Positions 15,025 through 22,237 of a DNA stretch of 64,000 bases are shown here, one piece after another. The notes under the pieces are model-generated. The model ran no database searches and had not been told where the DNA came from. It was given only the letters and a program-made list of their open reading frames with translations. The stretch is taken from contig NZ_JAKCFC010000014.1 in assembly GCF_021916785.1 (NCBI RefSeq), positions 89,065 through 153,064 on the forward strand, written 5' to 3'. The translations under genes and the position numbers were made by a program. Origin of the DNA: Mycolicibacterium lacusdiani (GTDB taxonomy: Bacteria; Actinomycetota; Actinomycetes; Mycobacteriales; Mycobacteriaceae). Within the stretch, counting starts at the first letter, position 1, and each line of letters starts with the position of its first letter.

Positions 15025-16587
15025 TCAGCGCCGACGTCGGCGCCGGCCGGTGCCGAAGATGCTGCGGGTGATCTCGCGGCCGATGACGGTGCCGGCCGAG
15101 CGCATCGCGCTCTTGAAGGCCGGGCTACCGATCACCTTCTCCATCATCCCTGGCTCGGCTCGCTCGTCCGACGCCACTGGCCCGTCCCACTGCGGCACCG
15201 GTGGCGGCAGGTCGACGGGTTCCGGCGGGGCCACTCGGGCGCTGAGCCGCTCGTAGGCCGACTCCCGGTCGATCGTTTGCCCGTACTCCGCCTGCAACGG
15301 CGACGCCGTGGCCGCAGCGCTGATCGCGTCGGGGCCGATGGTGTCCATCAGAGAGCGCGGCGCGCGCATCCGAGTCCACGCGACCGGCGTCGGCGCCCCC
15401 GTCTCGGAGAGCACCGTGACCACGGCCTCGCCGATGCCCAACGACGTCAGCGCCTCGCCCAGGTCGTAGGCCGCGGTCTTCGGGTAGGTGCGCACGGTCT
15501 TCCTGAGCGCCTTCTCGTCGTCCGGGGTGAACGCCCGCAGCGCGTGCTGGATGCGCGCTCCGAGCTGCGAGAGGACGTCGTTCGGCACGTCGGTGGGGAG
15601 TTGGGTGCAGAAGAACACGCCCACGCCCTTGGAGCGGATCAGCTTCACCGTCTGCTCGACCTGCTCGAGGAACGCCTTGGACGCGTCGGTGAACAGCAGG
15701 TGCGCCTCGTCGAACACGAACACCAGGTTGGGCTTCTCGACGTCGCCCACCTCGGGCAGCGTGGTGAACAGGTCGGCGAGCACCCACATCAGAAACGTCG
15801 AGAACAGCACCGGCCGGGCGGCCTGATTTCTGAGTTCCAGCAGCGTGATGACGCCGCGGCCCTGCGCGTCGCGCCGCATCAGGTCCTCGGGCTCGAGTTC
15901 GGGTTCGCCGAAGAACGTGTCGCCGCCCTCGGCCTCGAGGTTGACCAGCGCGCGCAGGATCACCCCCGCGGTGGTGGTCGACACCGCGCCGAGAGCCTTC
16001 AGCTCCGGCTTGCCCTCGTCGCTCGTCAGGTACTGGATGACCGCGCGGAGATCCTTGAGATCGAGCAACGCCAACCCGTTCTGGTCGGCGAAGTGGAAGA
16101 TCAAGCCGAGGGTCGACTCCTGGGTGGCGTTCAGACCGAGCACCTTGGACAGCAAGATGGGCCCGAAGCTGGTGACGGTGGCGCGCACCGGCACGCCGAC
16201 GCCGCCGGTGCCGAGCGAGAGGAACTCGACGGGATACGCGGTCGCCGTCCACGCGTCGCCCGTGTCGGCGGCGCGCTGGGTCGTCTTGTCCCCCGCCGCA
16301 CCCGGGCGCGACAGGCCGGACAGGTCGCCCTTGACGTCGGCCATCAGCACGGGCACGCCGGCCGCCGACAATTGCTCGGCGATCATCTGCAGTGACTTCG
16401 TCTTGCCGGTACCCGTCGCACCGGCGACCAGTCCGTGCCGGTTGACCGTGGCAAGCGGGATGCGGACCCGGGCCGACGGGTCGACCACGCCGTCGACGAT
16501 CACCGTCCCCAGCTCGAGGGCGGGTCCTTCGAAGGCGTAGCCAGCGGCGATCTGCTGTGCGGGGGCGGTCGACGGGTCTGCTGTCAT
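15025..16587 (-). CDS. HerA-like P-loop ATPase, DUF853 (Rv2510c type)
   Basis: The 520-residue protein has an N-terminal beta-barrel region, Walker A GATGTGKT (about 54-61), Walker B LVFVFDEAHLLF (about 300), and the LELRNQAARPVLFSTFLMW segment characteristic of DUF853. The C-terminus is a tract of Arg (TGRRRRRR). Members are HerA/FtsK-like hexameric ATPases of unknown role. I chose ATG 16587 because TAGGGT lies 7 nt upstream, fitting a leaderless start. The longer GTG 16626 frame adds an Arg-rich non-conserved stretch. Confidence 0.85.
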   Translation of the reverse strand: MTADPSTAPAQQIAAGYAFEGPALELGTVIVDGVVDPSARVRIPLATVNRHGLVAGATGTGKTKSLQMIAEQLSAAGVPVLMADVKGDLSGLSRPGAAGDKTTQRAADTGDAWTATAYPVEFLSLGTGGVGVPVRATVTSFGPILLSKVLGLNATQESTLGLIFHFADQNGLALLDLKDLRAVIQYLTSDEGKPELKALGAVSTTTAGVILRALVNLEAEGGDTFFGEPELEPEDLMRRDAQGRGVITLLELRNQAARPVLFSTFLMWVLADLFTTLPEVGDVEKPNLVFVFDEAHLLFTDASKAFLEQVEQTVKLIRSKGVGVFFCTQLPTDVPNDVLSQLGARIQHALRAFTPDDEKALRKTVRTYPKTAAYDLGEALTSLGIGEAVVTVLSETGAPTPVAWTRMRAPRSLMDTIGPDAISAAATASPLQAEYGQTIDRESAYERLSARVAPPEPVDLPPPVPQWDGPVASDERAEPGMMEKVIGSPAFKSAMRSAGTVIGREITRSIFGTGRRRRRR

Positions 16588-16679
16588 GCGGCGAACCCTA
16601 GTCGTGCCATCCGGCCGTGGGGGCACGTGAGAGGTGGTCGCGACGACACCGTCGGACGGTGGGAATACTGTGGAACCTC

Positions 16680-17327
16680 GTGCGCGACGAACTGGTGTGG
16701 ATCGACTGCGAGATGACCGGCCTCGATCTCGGGTCTGACCGACTCATCGAGATCGCCGCCCTGGTGACCGACTCGGAACTCAACGTGCTGGGCGACGGCA
16801 TCGACGTCGTCATCCACACCGACGACGAGGCGCTCGACGGCATGATCGACGTGGTCGCGACGATGCACCGCAAGTCGGGCCTCACCAACGAGGTGCGCGC
16901 GTCGACGACCAGCCTCGGTGCCGCCGAGGAGATGGTGCTGGACTACATCCGCACCCACGTCAAGGCCCCCAACACCGCACCGCTGTGCGGCAACTCCATC
17001 GCGACCGATCGGGGTTTCATCGCCCGCGACATGCCGACCCTCGACGGCTACCTGCACTACCGCATGATCGACGTCAGCTCCATCAAGGAACTCTGCAGGC
17101 GCTGGTACCCGCGGATCTACTTCGGCCAGCCCGAGAAGGGGCTCGCGCACCGCGCCCTGGCCGACATCCACGAGTCGATCCGCGAGTTGAAGTACTACCG
17201 CCGCACCGCATTCGTGCCTGCTCCGGGACCCGCGACCAGCGACATCGCGGCCGTCGCGGCCGACCTCGGGCCCGTCGGCAACGGCGAAGTGACAATCGAT
17301 TCGGCTACCGAGCGTCCGAGCGGCTAG
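16680..17327 (+). CDS. orn: Oligoribonuclease
   Basis: The 215-residue DEDDh exonuclease degrades 2-5 nt RNA, including pGpG-type products. Motifs seen: WIDCEMTGL (Asp/Glu of motif I), GNSIATDRGFI (motif II), and HRALADIHESI (His and Asp of motif III). GTG 16680 places the motif at the usual position and gives the length I recall for the M. tuberculosis protein. TACTGT lies 8 nt upstream. The upstream ATG/GTG frames add only basic residues. tRNA-His follows 42 bp downstream. Confidence 0.92.
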   Translation: MRDELVWIDCEMTGLDLGSDRLIEIAALVTDSELNVLGDGIDVVIHTDDEALDGMIDVVATMHRKSGLTNEVRASTTSLGAAEEMVLDYIRTHVKAPNTAPLCGNSIATDRGFIARDMPTLDGYLHYRMIDVSSIKELCRRWYPRIYFGQPEKGLAHRALADIHESIRELKYYRRTAFVPAPGPATSDIAAVAADLGPVGNGEVTIDSATERPSG

Positions 17328-17369
17328 TATCTACGACGCCGCAGTGCCCACTTCGGGTCGGCGGCGATG

Positions 17370-17442
17370 GTGGCTGTAGTTCAGTTGGTAGAGCACCAGG
17401 TTGTGATCCTGGCTGTCGCGGGTTCGAGTCCCGTCAGCCACC
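17370..17442 (+). tRNA. hisT: tRNA-His (GTG anticodon)
   Basis: A cloverleaf forms with acceptor GTGGCTG/CAGCCAC, the D-arm GTAGTTCAGTTGGTAGAGC, anticodon stem-loop CCAGG-TTGTGAT-CCTGG, and TPsiC loop GGTTCGAGTCC. G17369 can serve as the extra G-1 pairing with C73 (17442), the tRNA-His identity element. CCA is not encoded. A TAGTAT/TATCTA box near 17325-17334 could be its promoter. Confidence 0.97.
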
Positions 17443-17452
17443 CCGGTAACGG

Positions 17453-17490
17453 AACGGGCCCGCCGCACTCAGTGCGGCGGGCCCGTTTCG
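17453..17490. terminator. Strong bidirectional terminator between tRNA-His and ldtB
   Basis: A perfect 17-bp stem (17453-17469 with 17471-17487) has essentially only the closing bases as loop. A short T run follows on the plus strand. It lies between the convergent tRNA-His and ldtB genes. Confidence 0.88.
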
Positions 17491-17507
17491 TTGGGTCCGG
17501 TTCGGGT

Positions 17508-18731
17508 CTAGACGTCGGCGTTGCCGGCCTTCCACTGCTCCCACGGGATGTTCCAGTCACCCAGGCCGTCGGTGCCCGGCAGGACCGATCCGACGGTATT
17601 GGTGACGTCGACGATGTCGCCGCGCTTGGTGTTCTCGTAGAACCACTTCGCGTTGCTCGTGCTGACGTTCAGGCAGCCGTGACTCACGTTGCTGTAGCCC
17701 TGGCTGCCCACCGACCACGGGGCGCCGTGGACGTAGATGCCGCTGTAGGACATCTGGGTCGCCCAGTCGACCTCGGTGCGGTAGCCGTTCGGCGAGTTAG
17801 ACGGCACGCCGTAGGTCGAGGAATCCATGACCAGGTGCGAGTAGCGATCCCCGACGATGTACGTGCCGTTGTTGGTGGGCGTGCTGCTCTTGCCCATCGA
17901 GATCGGCATGGTCTTGATGACCTCGCCGTTGCGGCGGACGGTCAGCGTCTTCGTGTCGTCGTCCGCCGTGGCGATGACCTCGTCGCCGATGGTGAAGCGA
18001 GTGCTGACGTTGTCCTGCCCGAAAAGACCGTCGCCCAGGTCGACGCCGTAGGTGTTCACCGCGACCTCGACGATGGTGCCCGGCTTCCAGTACTGCGCGG
18101 GACGCCATCGGACCTCTTGGTTACTGAGCCAGTAGAACGCCCCATCCACCTCGGGGGTGGTGACGACCTTGATGGAGTTCTCCGCGGCCACCCGGTTTGG
18201 GATGTTCTCGTCGAACCGGATCGCGATGGGCTGGCCGACACCGACGACCTCGCCATCGTTCGGCAGGACGTAGGGCATCGTCAGGTTCTCGGGCGAGTGG
18301 GTCTGGAACGTCATCGACCGATTGGTGACGCCACCGAGACCGAGCGACTGAGCGTTGAGGGTGTAGCGCGCGTTGTAGTCGAGCGGATCGGTGGTGGTCC
18401 AGGTCAGCCCGTCCTTGCTGAGCGCGCCCACGACGTTGGCGCCGTCTTCGTCGGTCATGGTGACCGCGCCCAGCACCCCGTCCTCGGCCTGCACGGTCAC
18501 GGGCGAGTCGACCGTCACCCCGACCGCTCCGTCGGTGACCGACGACGTCAGCTTCGGCACCAACAGATCGCCGAACGGCGTGCCCTTGTCGGCGATGGTC
18601 TCGGGCTGAGGCGCAGCGGACGGCGAGCTGTTGCAGCCGCTCAGTCCCAGCACCACGGCAGGCACCAGCAGAAGGGACACCATCAGCGCCGGGCGGCGAC
18701 GCGGACGGGTCACCGAATGGACTCGCCACAT
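17508..18731 (-). CDS. ldtB: L,D-transpeptidase LdtB (LdtMt2 type), lipoprotein
   Basis: The 407-residue enzyme forms 3-3 cross-links in peptidoglycan. A basic N-end and hydrophobic core lead to the lipobox LSGC (Cys33). Two Ig-like modules (about 50-250) precede the YkuD domain with HGAPWS and the catalytic SHGCLN motif, Cys353, essentially the position known for LdtMt2 (Cys354). Tryptophans near the C-terminus (DWNIPWEQW) match the family. I chose ATG 18731, with GAGGTGGAG 6 nt upstream; GTG 18743 lies inside that ribosome-binding site. A TAGACT box at 18795-18800 (minus) is a candidate -10. Confidence 0.93.
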   Translation of the reverse strand: MWRVHSVTRPRRRPALMVSLLLVPAVVLGLSGCNSSPSAAPQPETIADKGTPFGDLLVPKLTSSVTDGAVGVTVDSPVTVQAEDGVLGAVTMTDEDGANVVGALSKDGLTWTTTDPLDYNARYTLNAQSLGLGGVTNRSMTFQTHSPENLTMPYVLPNDGEVVGVGQPIAIRFDENIPNRVAAENSIKVVTTPEVDGAFYWLSNQEVRWRPAQYWKPGTIVEVAVNTYGVDLGDGLFGQDNVSTRFTIGDEVIATADDDTKTLTVRRNGEVIKTMPISMGKSSTPTNNGTYIVGDRYSHLVMDSSTYGVPSNSPNGYRTEVDWATQMSYSGIYVHGAPWSVGSQGYSNVSHGCLNVSTSNAKWFYENTKRGDIVDVTNTVGSVLPGTDGLGDWNIPWEQWKAGNADV

Positions 18732-18905
18732 GATTGGCTCCACCTCACGACTCAGGATTCAACGTGACGACGACCGGCGTCAGTTGTTGGCAATAGTCTA
18801 AGGGAAACCGCCGACAACGGCGCGATCGTTACATTTGGCCCTCGTGACGGTCGTCTGACGGCGTGATTTCACCTGCGCCGCGCCGCCTGTTATCGTCTCT
18901 CACGC

Positions 18906-18981
<76 letters not shown>

Positions 18982-18983
18982 CT

Positions 18984-19011
18984 CGAAGACCCCGCCACGG
19001 CGGGGTCTTCG
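18984..19011 (+). terminator. Terminator of tRNA-Lys
   Basis: A perfect 13-bp stem, CGAAGACCCCGCC with GGCGGGGTCTTCG, starts 3 bp after the tRNA. A weak T-rich stretch (GTCGTTTCCC) follows. Confidence 0.85.
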
Positions 19012-19346
19012 TCGTTTCCCGACACCCTGGCCTCGGATGACGTAGCTCACAACTCGCCGGCTACCCCTTTGCCGCAACGCCCACCTGAAATTGCCGCTGA
19101 CGCCCCGGCAATTTCGCCCATGCGCAGCTAGCAAGGCGTTTCTGGGTGTGCTGGATTCGCCTGCACAGCGGCGGTTTTGCCGCCGAATCGTATCGATACG
19201 GGACGTAGCGTAAGTCGTTGATCAGGCAGTTCGTCGCGTTTCACCGGCTACAAAGCCGGGTAAGCCTGGTACAGTCGGAGTTAGCTGGTGACCATCCGGG
19301 CAAGACGCCTGACAGCAGCTAACCGGGGAAGCGAGGTCTTAGCTAG
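19012..19346 (+). other. Gene-free intergenic stretch with serial hairpins, possible structured leader or ncRNA
   Basis: There is no convincing protein gene here. The sequence carries four ordered symmetrical elements: CGGCGG-TTTTG-CCGCCG (19169-19185), a perfect 12-bp palindrome CGTATCGATACG (19189-19200), CCGGCT-ACAA-AGCCGG (19244-19259), and GTTAGCTG (19280-19287) pairing with CAGCTAAC (19316-19323) across 28 nt. The last is followed by GAGG and the ATG of a 54-codon ORF. The arrangement could be a structured 5' leader, a small RNA, or a tRNA-adjacent integration remnant. No recombinase gene is nearby. Confidence 0.35.
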
Positions 19347-19511
19347 ATGAGAACATCCAGCGCATCGACCTCCACGCTTGCGGCCGAAGTCGATGACGAG
19401 GACGCGACGGCACCCGAACTCTTGGCGATCCACAATTGCAGCCGCTTGGGCCTGCGGGCCAACCCGCCCCGCTCCTGGTTCGCAAACCTCTTCAGGCCGA
19501 ACCGCCGCTGA
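19347..19511 (+). CDS. Unrecognised 54-residue ORF downstream of the structured stretch
   Basis: ATG 19347 to TGA 19509-19511, with GAGG 10 nt upstream. The product starts with a Ser/Thr/Ala-rich part, then an acidic patch (EVDDEDATAPE), a single Cys, and a basic C-terminus ending FRPNRR. Third codon positions are strongly G/C, which fits coding in this genome. No signal peptide or transmembrane segment is visible, and I know no family. It is convergent with the DUF3618 gene, with a 10-bp gap. A regulatory or chance ORF is possible. Confidence 0.4.
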   Translation: MRTSSASTSTLAAEVDDEDATAPELLAIHNCSRLGLRANPPRSWFANLFRPNRR

Positions 19512-19521
19512 ACTCGGCTGG

Positions 19522-19749
19522 TCAGCGATTCCTGACGCGCTTGACGAAGACGACGAGCACCACGGCACCCAGGCCGGCAAGCGAGGCTGCCACCGCGGGC
19601 TTCTTGACGAAGTCCAGCGCGGCGGCCTTCACGTCGTCGGCGATCCGACGGGGATTGGCGCGAACCGCCAGCGCATCCACCGTCGAGGCCAACTGATCGC
19701 GCGCCTGGTCGATATCCCGCTTGATGGTGTCCGGATCTCTATCCGCCAC
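19522..19749 (-). CDS. DUF3618 membrane protein (Rv2520c type)
   Basis: The 75-residue product has an N-terminal charged helix (DPDTIKRDIDQARDQLASTVDAL) typical of DUF3618, then one transmembrane helix (VAASLAGLGAVVLVVFV, about 53-69) and a basic RVRNR end. GTG 19749 follows a good GGAGGG ribosome-binding site. Function unknown. It lies between tRNA-Lys and bcp, as in M. tuberculosis from memory. Confidence 0.8.
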   Translation of the reverse strand: MADRDPDTIKRDIDQARDQLASTVDALAVRANPRRIADDVKAAALDFVKKPAVAASLAGLGAVVLVVFVKRVRNR

Positions 19750-19869
19750 GTCAGCCCTCCAACTCGCCTCGCGCCTTGTCGCACTACCCTAGTTCAGGCG
19801 CTACCCCGTCGCGTCGCTCGCCCCGGCGACCGCCGACTGCGAGCACGGCCGAACCGAAGGGAATCACGC

Positions 19870-20343
19870 ATGGCACCGACGCCCCGCCTCCAGGTAGGCG
19901 ACACCGCCCCCGCGTTCAGCCTGACCGATGCCGACGGCAACACCGTCGCTCTCGGGGATTTCAAGGGTCGCAAGGTCGTCGTGTACTTCTACCCCGCGGC
20001 CTCCACGCCCGGGTGCACGAAGCAGGCCTGCGACTTCCGCGACAACCTCGCCGAACTGAACGATGCAGGCCTCGACGTGGTCGGCATCTCCCCCGACAAG
20101 CCCGAGAAGCTCGCCAAGTTCCGCGACAAGGAAGGCCTGACCTTCCCGCTGCTGTCCGACCCGGACCGCTCGGTGCTGACCGCGTGGGGCGCCTTCGGCG
20201 AGAAGACCATGTACGGCAAGACCGTCCAGGGCGTGATCCGCTCGACGTTCGTCGTCGACGAACAGGGCAAGATCGAGGTCGCCCAGTACAACGTCAAGGC
20301 CACGGGGCACGTCGCGAAGCTGCGCCGCGACATCTCGGTCTAG
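19870..20343 (+). CDS. bcp: Thiol peroxidase of the Bcp/PrxQ family
   Basis: The 157-residue peroxiredoxin reduces hydroperoxides. The thioredoxin fold carries STPGCTKQACDF, with peroxidatic Cys49 and resolving Cys54 in the PrxQ spacing, and Arg in the IRSTFVVD segment. ATG 19870 has GAAGGGA 8 nt upstream. It is convergent with the M20 peptidase gene, with a 7-bp gap. Confidence 0.93.
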   Translation: MAPTPRLQVGDTAPAFSLTDADGNTVALGDFKGRKVVVYFYPAASTPGCTKQACDFRDNLAELNDAGLDVVGISPDKPEKLAKFRDKEGLTFPLLSDPDRSVLTAWGAFGEKTMYGKTVQGVIRSTFVVDEQGKIEVAQYNVKATGHVAKLRRDISV

Positions 20344-20350
20344 CCGCGTT

Positions 20351-21706
20351 CTACAGACCCCGGTCGCTGCGCTCCTGCCCGCCGGCAAGCGACTCCAACA
20401 GCAGCGCCTCGGCCGTCGCGGCGCGTTCCAGGACCCCGAGGTGCAGGCTCTCGTTGATGCTGTGCGCCTGCGTGTCTGGGTCCTCGACGCCGGTCACGAG
20501 GATCTTCGCCTCCGGGTAGGCCTTGGCGAACTCGGCGATGAACGGGATGGAGCCGCCTACGCCCGCGTCGATGGCGTCGGCACCCCACGCCTGGCGGAAG
20601 GCCGCACGCGCGGCGTCGTAGACCGGGCCGGTCGCGTCGATCGCATACGGCTGACCGACGTCGCCGGGGGTCACGGTCACCCGGGCACCCCACGGCGCGT
20701 GCTGCTCGAGGTGACGGGTGAGAGCCGCCAGGTGTTCGGCGGCGTCGCCCCCGGGAGCGACGCGCATGCTGACCTTGGCGCGCGCCCGCGGGATCAGGGT
20801 GTTCGACGCCGAGGCGATCGGCGTGGTGTCGATGCCGATCACGGTGATCGCGGGCTTGGCCCACAGCCGCTGCACCACACTGCCGGAACCGATCTCGCGG
20901 ACGCCGTCGAGCAGTCCCGCGTCGCGCCGCACCCGTTCGGCCGGGAAGTCGACGTCAGCCGCCGACGCCTCGTGCAGACCCTCGACGGCGACGTTCCCGT
21001 CGTCGTCGTGCAGGCTGGCCAGCAGGCGGATCAGTGCGGTCACGGCGTCGGGCGCAACCCCGCCCCACATGCCCGAGTGCAGCCCATGGTCGAGCGTCGC
21101 CACCTCGACCACGCAATCGGCGAGGCCGCGTAGCGACACGGTAAGGGACGGGAGATCGGGACTCCAGTTGTCGGAGTCGGCGATCACGATGACGTCGGCG
21201 GCGAGTTCGTCCCGGTGCGCGGCGAGCATGGCGCCCAGCGACGGCGAGCCGGACTCCTCCTCGCCCTCGACGAACACCGTCACGCCGACGGGCGGGTTGC
21301 CGCCGTGGGCCCGAAACGCGGCCAGATGCGTTGCGATGCCTGCCTTGTCGTCGGCGGTGCCGCGGCCGTAGAGCCGGCCGTCGCGTTCGGTGGGTTCGAA
21401 AGGCGGCGAGTGCCACTGCGCGCGGTCGCCTTCGGGCTGCACGTCGTGGTGCGCGTACAGCAGGACCGTCGGCGCACCGGGCGGCGCCGGATGGTGCGCG
21501 ATCACCGCGGGCGCACCGCCCTCGCTGATGATCCGGACGTCGCCGAAGCCTGCCTCGGACAACAACTTCGACACCGCTTCCGCGCTGCGCCGGACCTCGT
21601 CACGTCGCGCGGGGTCGGCCCATACCGACTCGATGCGGACGAGCGCCTCGAGATCGGCACGTACGGACGGAAGGACTTCGCGCACACGGGCAGCGACATC
21701 GGTCAT
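20351..21706 (-). CDS. M20-family metallopeptidase (Rv2522c type)
   Basis: The 451-residue dinuclear zinc amidohydrolase or dipeptidase has metal-site motifs LLYAHHDVQPEG (His, Asp), RGTADDKAG (bridging Asp), FVEGEEESGS (catalytic and ligand Glu), IADSDNW (Asp) and a C-terminal THSINE-like QAHSINE His. A dimerisation domain lies at about 180-300. ATG 21706 has TAGCCT 7 nt upstream, fitting a leaderless start. The last residues GGQERSDRG come from copy 2 of the 33-bp repeat, which forms the end of the gene up to the TAG stop. Peptide substrate unknown. Confidence 0.88.
   Translation of the reverse strand: MTDVAARVREVLPSVRADLEALVRIESVWADPARRDEVRRSAEAVSKLLSEAGFGDVRIISEGGAPAVIAHHPAPPGAPTVLLYAHHDVQPEGDRAQWHSPPFEPTERDGRLYGRGTADDKAGIATHLAAFRAHGGNPPVGVTVFVEGEEESGSPSLGAMLAAHRDELAADVIVIADSDNWSPDLPSLTVSLRGLADCVVEVATLDHGLHSGMWGGVAPDAVTALIRLLASLHDDDGNVAVEGLHEASAADVDFPAERVRRDAGLLDGVREIGSGSVVQRLWAKPAITVIGIDTTPIASASNTLIPRARAKVSMRVAPGGDAAEHLAALTRHLEQHAPWGARVTVTPGDVGQPYAIDATGPVYDAARAAFRQAWGADAIDAGVGGSIPFIAEFAKAYPEAKILVTGVEDPDTQAHSINESLHLGVLERAATAEALLLESLAGGQERSDRGL
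20358..20390 (-). repeat. 33-bp intragenic repeat, copy 2 (3' end of M20 gene)
   Basis: The first 28 bases match the fas copy at 26 positions. It encodes GGQERSDRG in the same frame as the fadE19 copy, and lies at the very 3' end of the gene, supplying the terminal residues. Confidence 0.75.
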
Positions 21707-21722
21707 GACACCCAGGCTAGTG

Positions 21723-21796
21723 GCACGCTCACCCAGCCACGAGCGTGCGTGAACTCGGCTCCGGACGCGGCGTGTCGTCCGCAGACACGCACGCTC
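21723..21796 (-). promoter_or_regulatory. Mutually exclusive hairpins between acpS and the M20 gene
   Basis: Three segments share one sequence: A GCACGCTC (21723-21730), B GAGCGTGCGTG (21741-21751) and C CACGCACGCTC (21786-21796). B pairs perfectly with C over 11 bp or with A over 8 bp, but not with both. In a minus-strand transcript the order is C, B, A, as in an attenuator. A simple terminator for acpS is the plainer reading. Confidence 0.45.
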
Positions 21797-21813
21797 GCGG
21801 GAAAGGGGAACCG

Positions 21814-22209
21814 CTAGGTGGGGGTCTCCAGGACGGCGACCGCCGCGGCGGTGTCGCGCTCGTGGGTGAGCGACAGGTGGATGGTGATGTCCTTCAGATG
21901 CTCGGCGATCGCGCCCGACAGCCGGACCTTCGGTCGGCCCCACATGTCGGTGACGATTTCGATGTCGCGGTGGATGCCCTCGGGCAGCATCGGCCGCTTG
22001 GAGAACCGTGACCCGGACCACGCCTTGATCACGGCCTCCTTCGCAGCCCACCGCGCGGCGAGATGCCTTGCCGCAGAAGAACTCTTGTCTGCAGCGTCGC
22101 GACGCTCACCAGGGGTGAACGTCTCCGCGAACACCGTTCCCGGCTGATCCACCTGTTCGGCGAAGTCCGGTATGGAGACCAGATCGATGCCCACTCCCAC
22201 GATGCTCAC
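21814..22209 (-). CDS. acpS: Holo-[acyl-carrier-protein] synthase
   Basis: The 131-residue enzyme transfers 4'-phosphopantetheine from CoA to the Ser of acyl carrier domains, here most obviously the ACP of the adjacent Fas. Motifs: VGIDLVSI (Mg-binding Asp) near the N-terminus and RWAAKEAVIKA (Glu and Lys) in the middle, with a C-terminal HLSLTHERD strand. It starts 28 bp after the fas stop on the same strand, so the two are probably cotranscribed. Confidence 0.95.
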   Translation of the reverse strand: MSIVGVGIDLVSIPDFAEQVDQPGTVFAETFTPGERRDAADKSSSAARHLAARWAAKEAVIKAWSGSRFSKRPMLPEGIHRDIEIVTDMWGRPKVRLSGAIAEHLKDITIHLSLTHERDTAAAVAVLETPT

Positions 22210-22237
22210 GCCGCGACGCTACCCCAGCCCGACTCCG

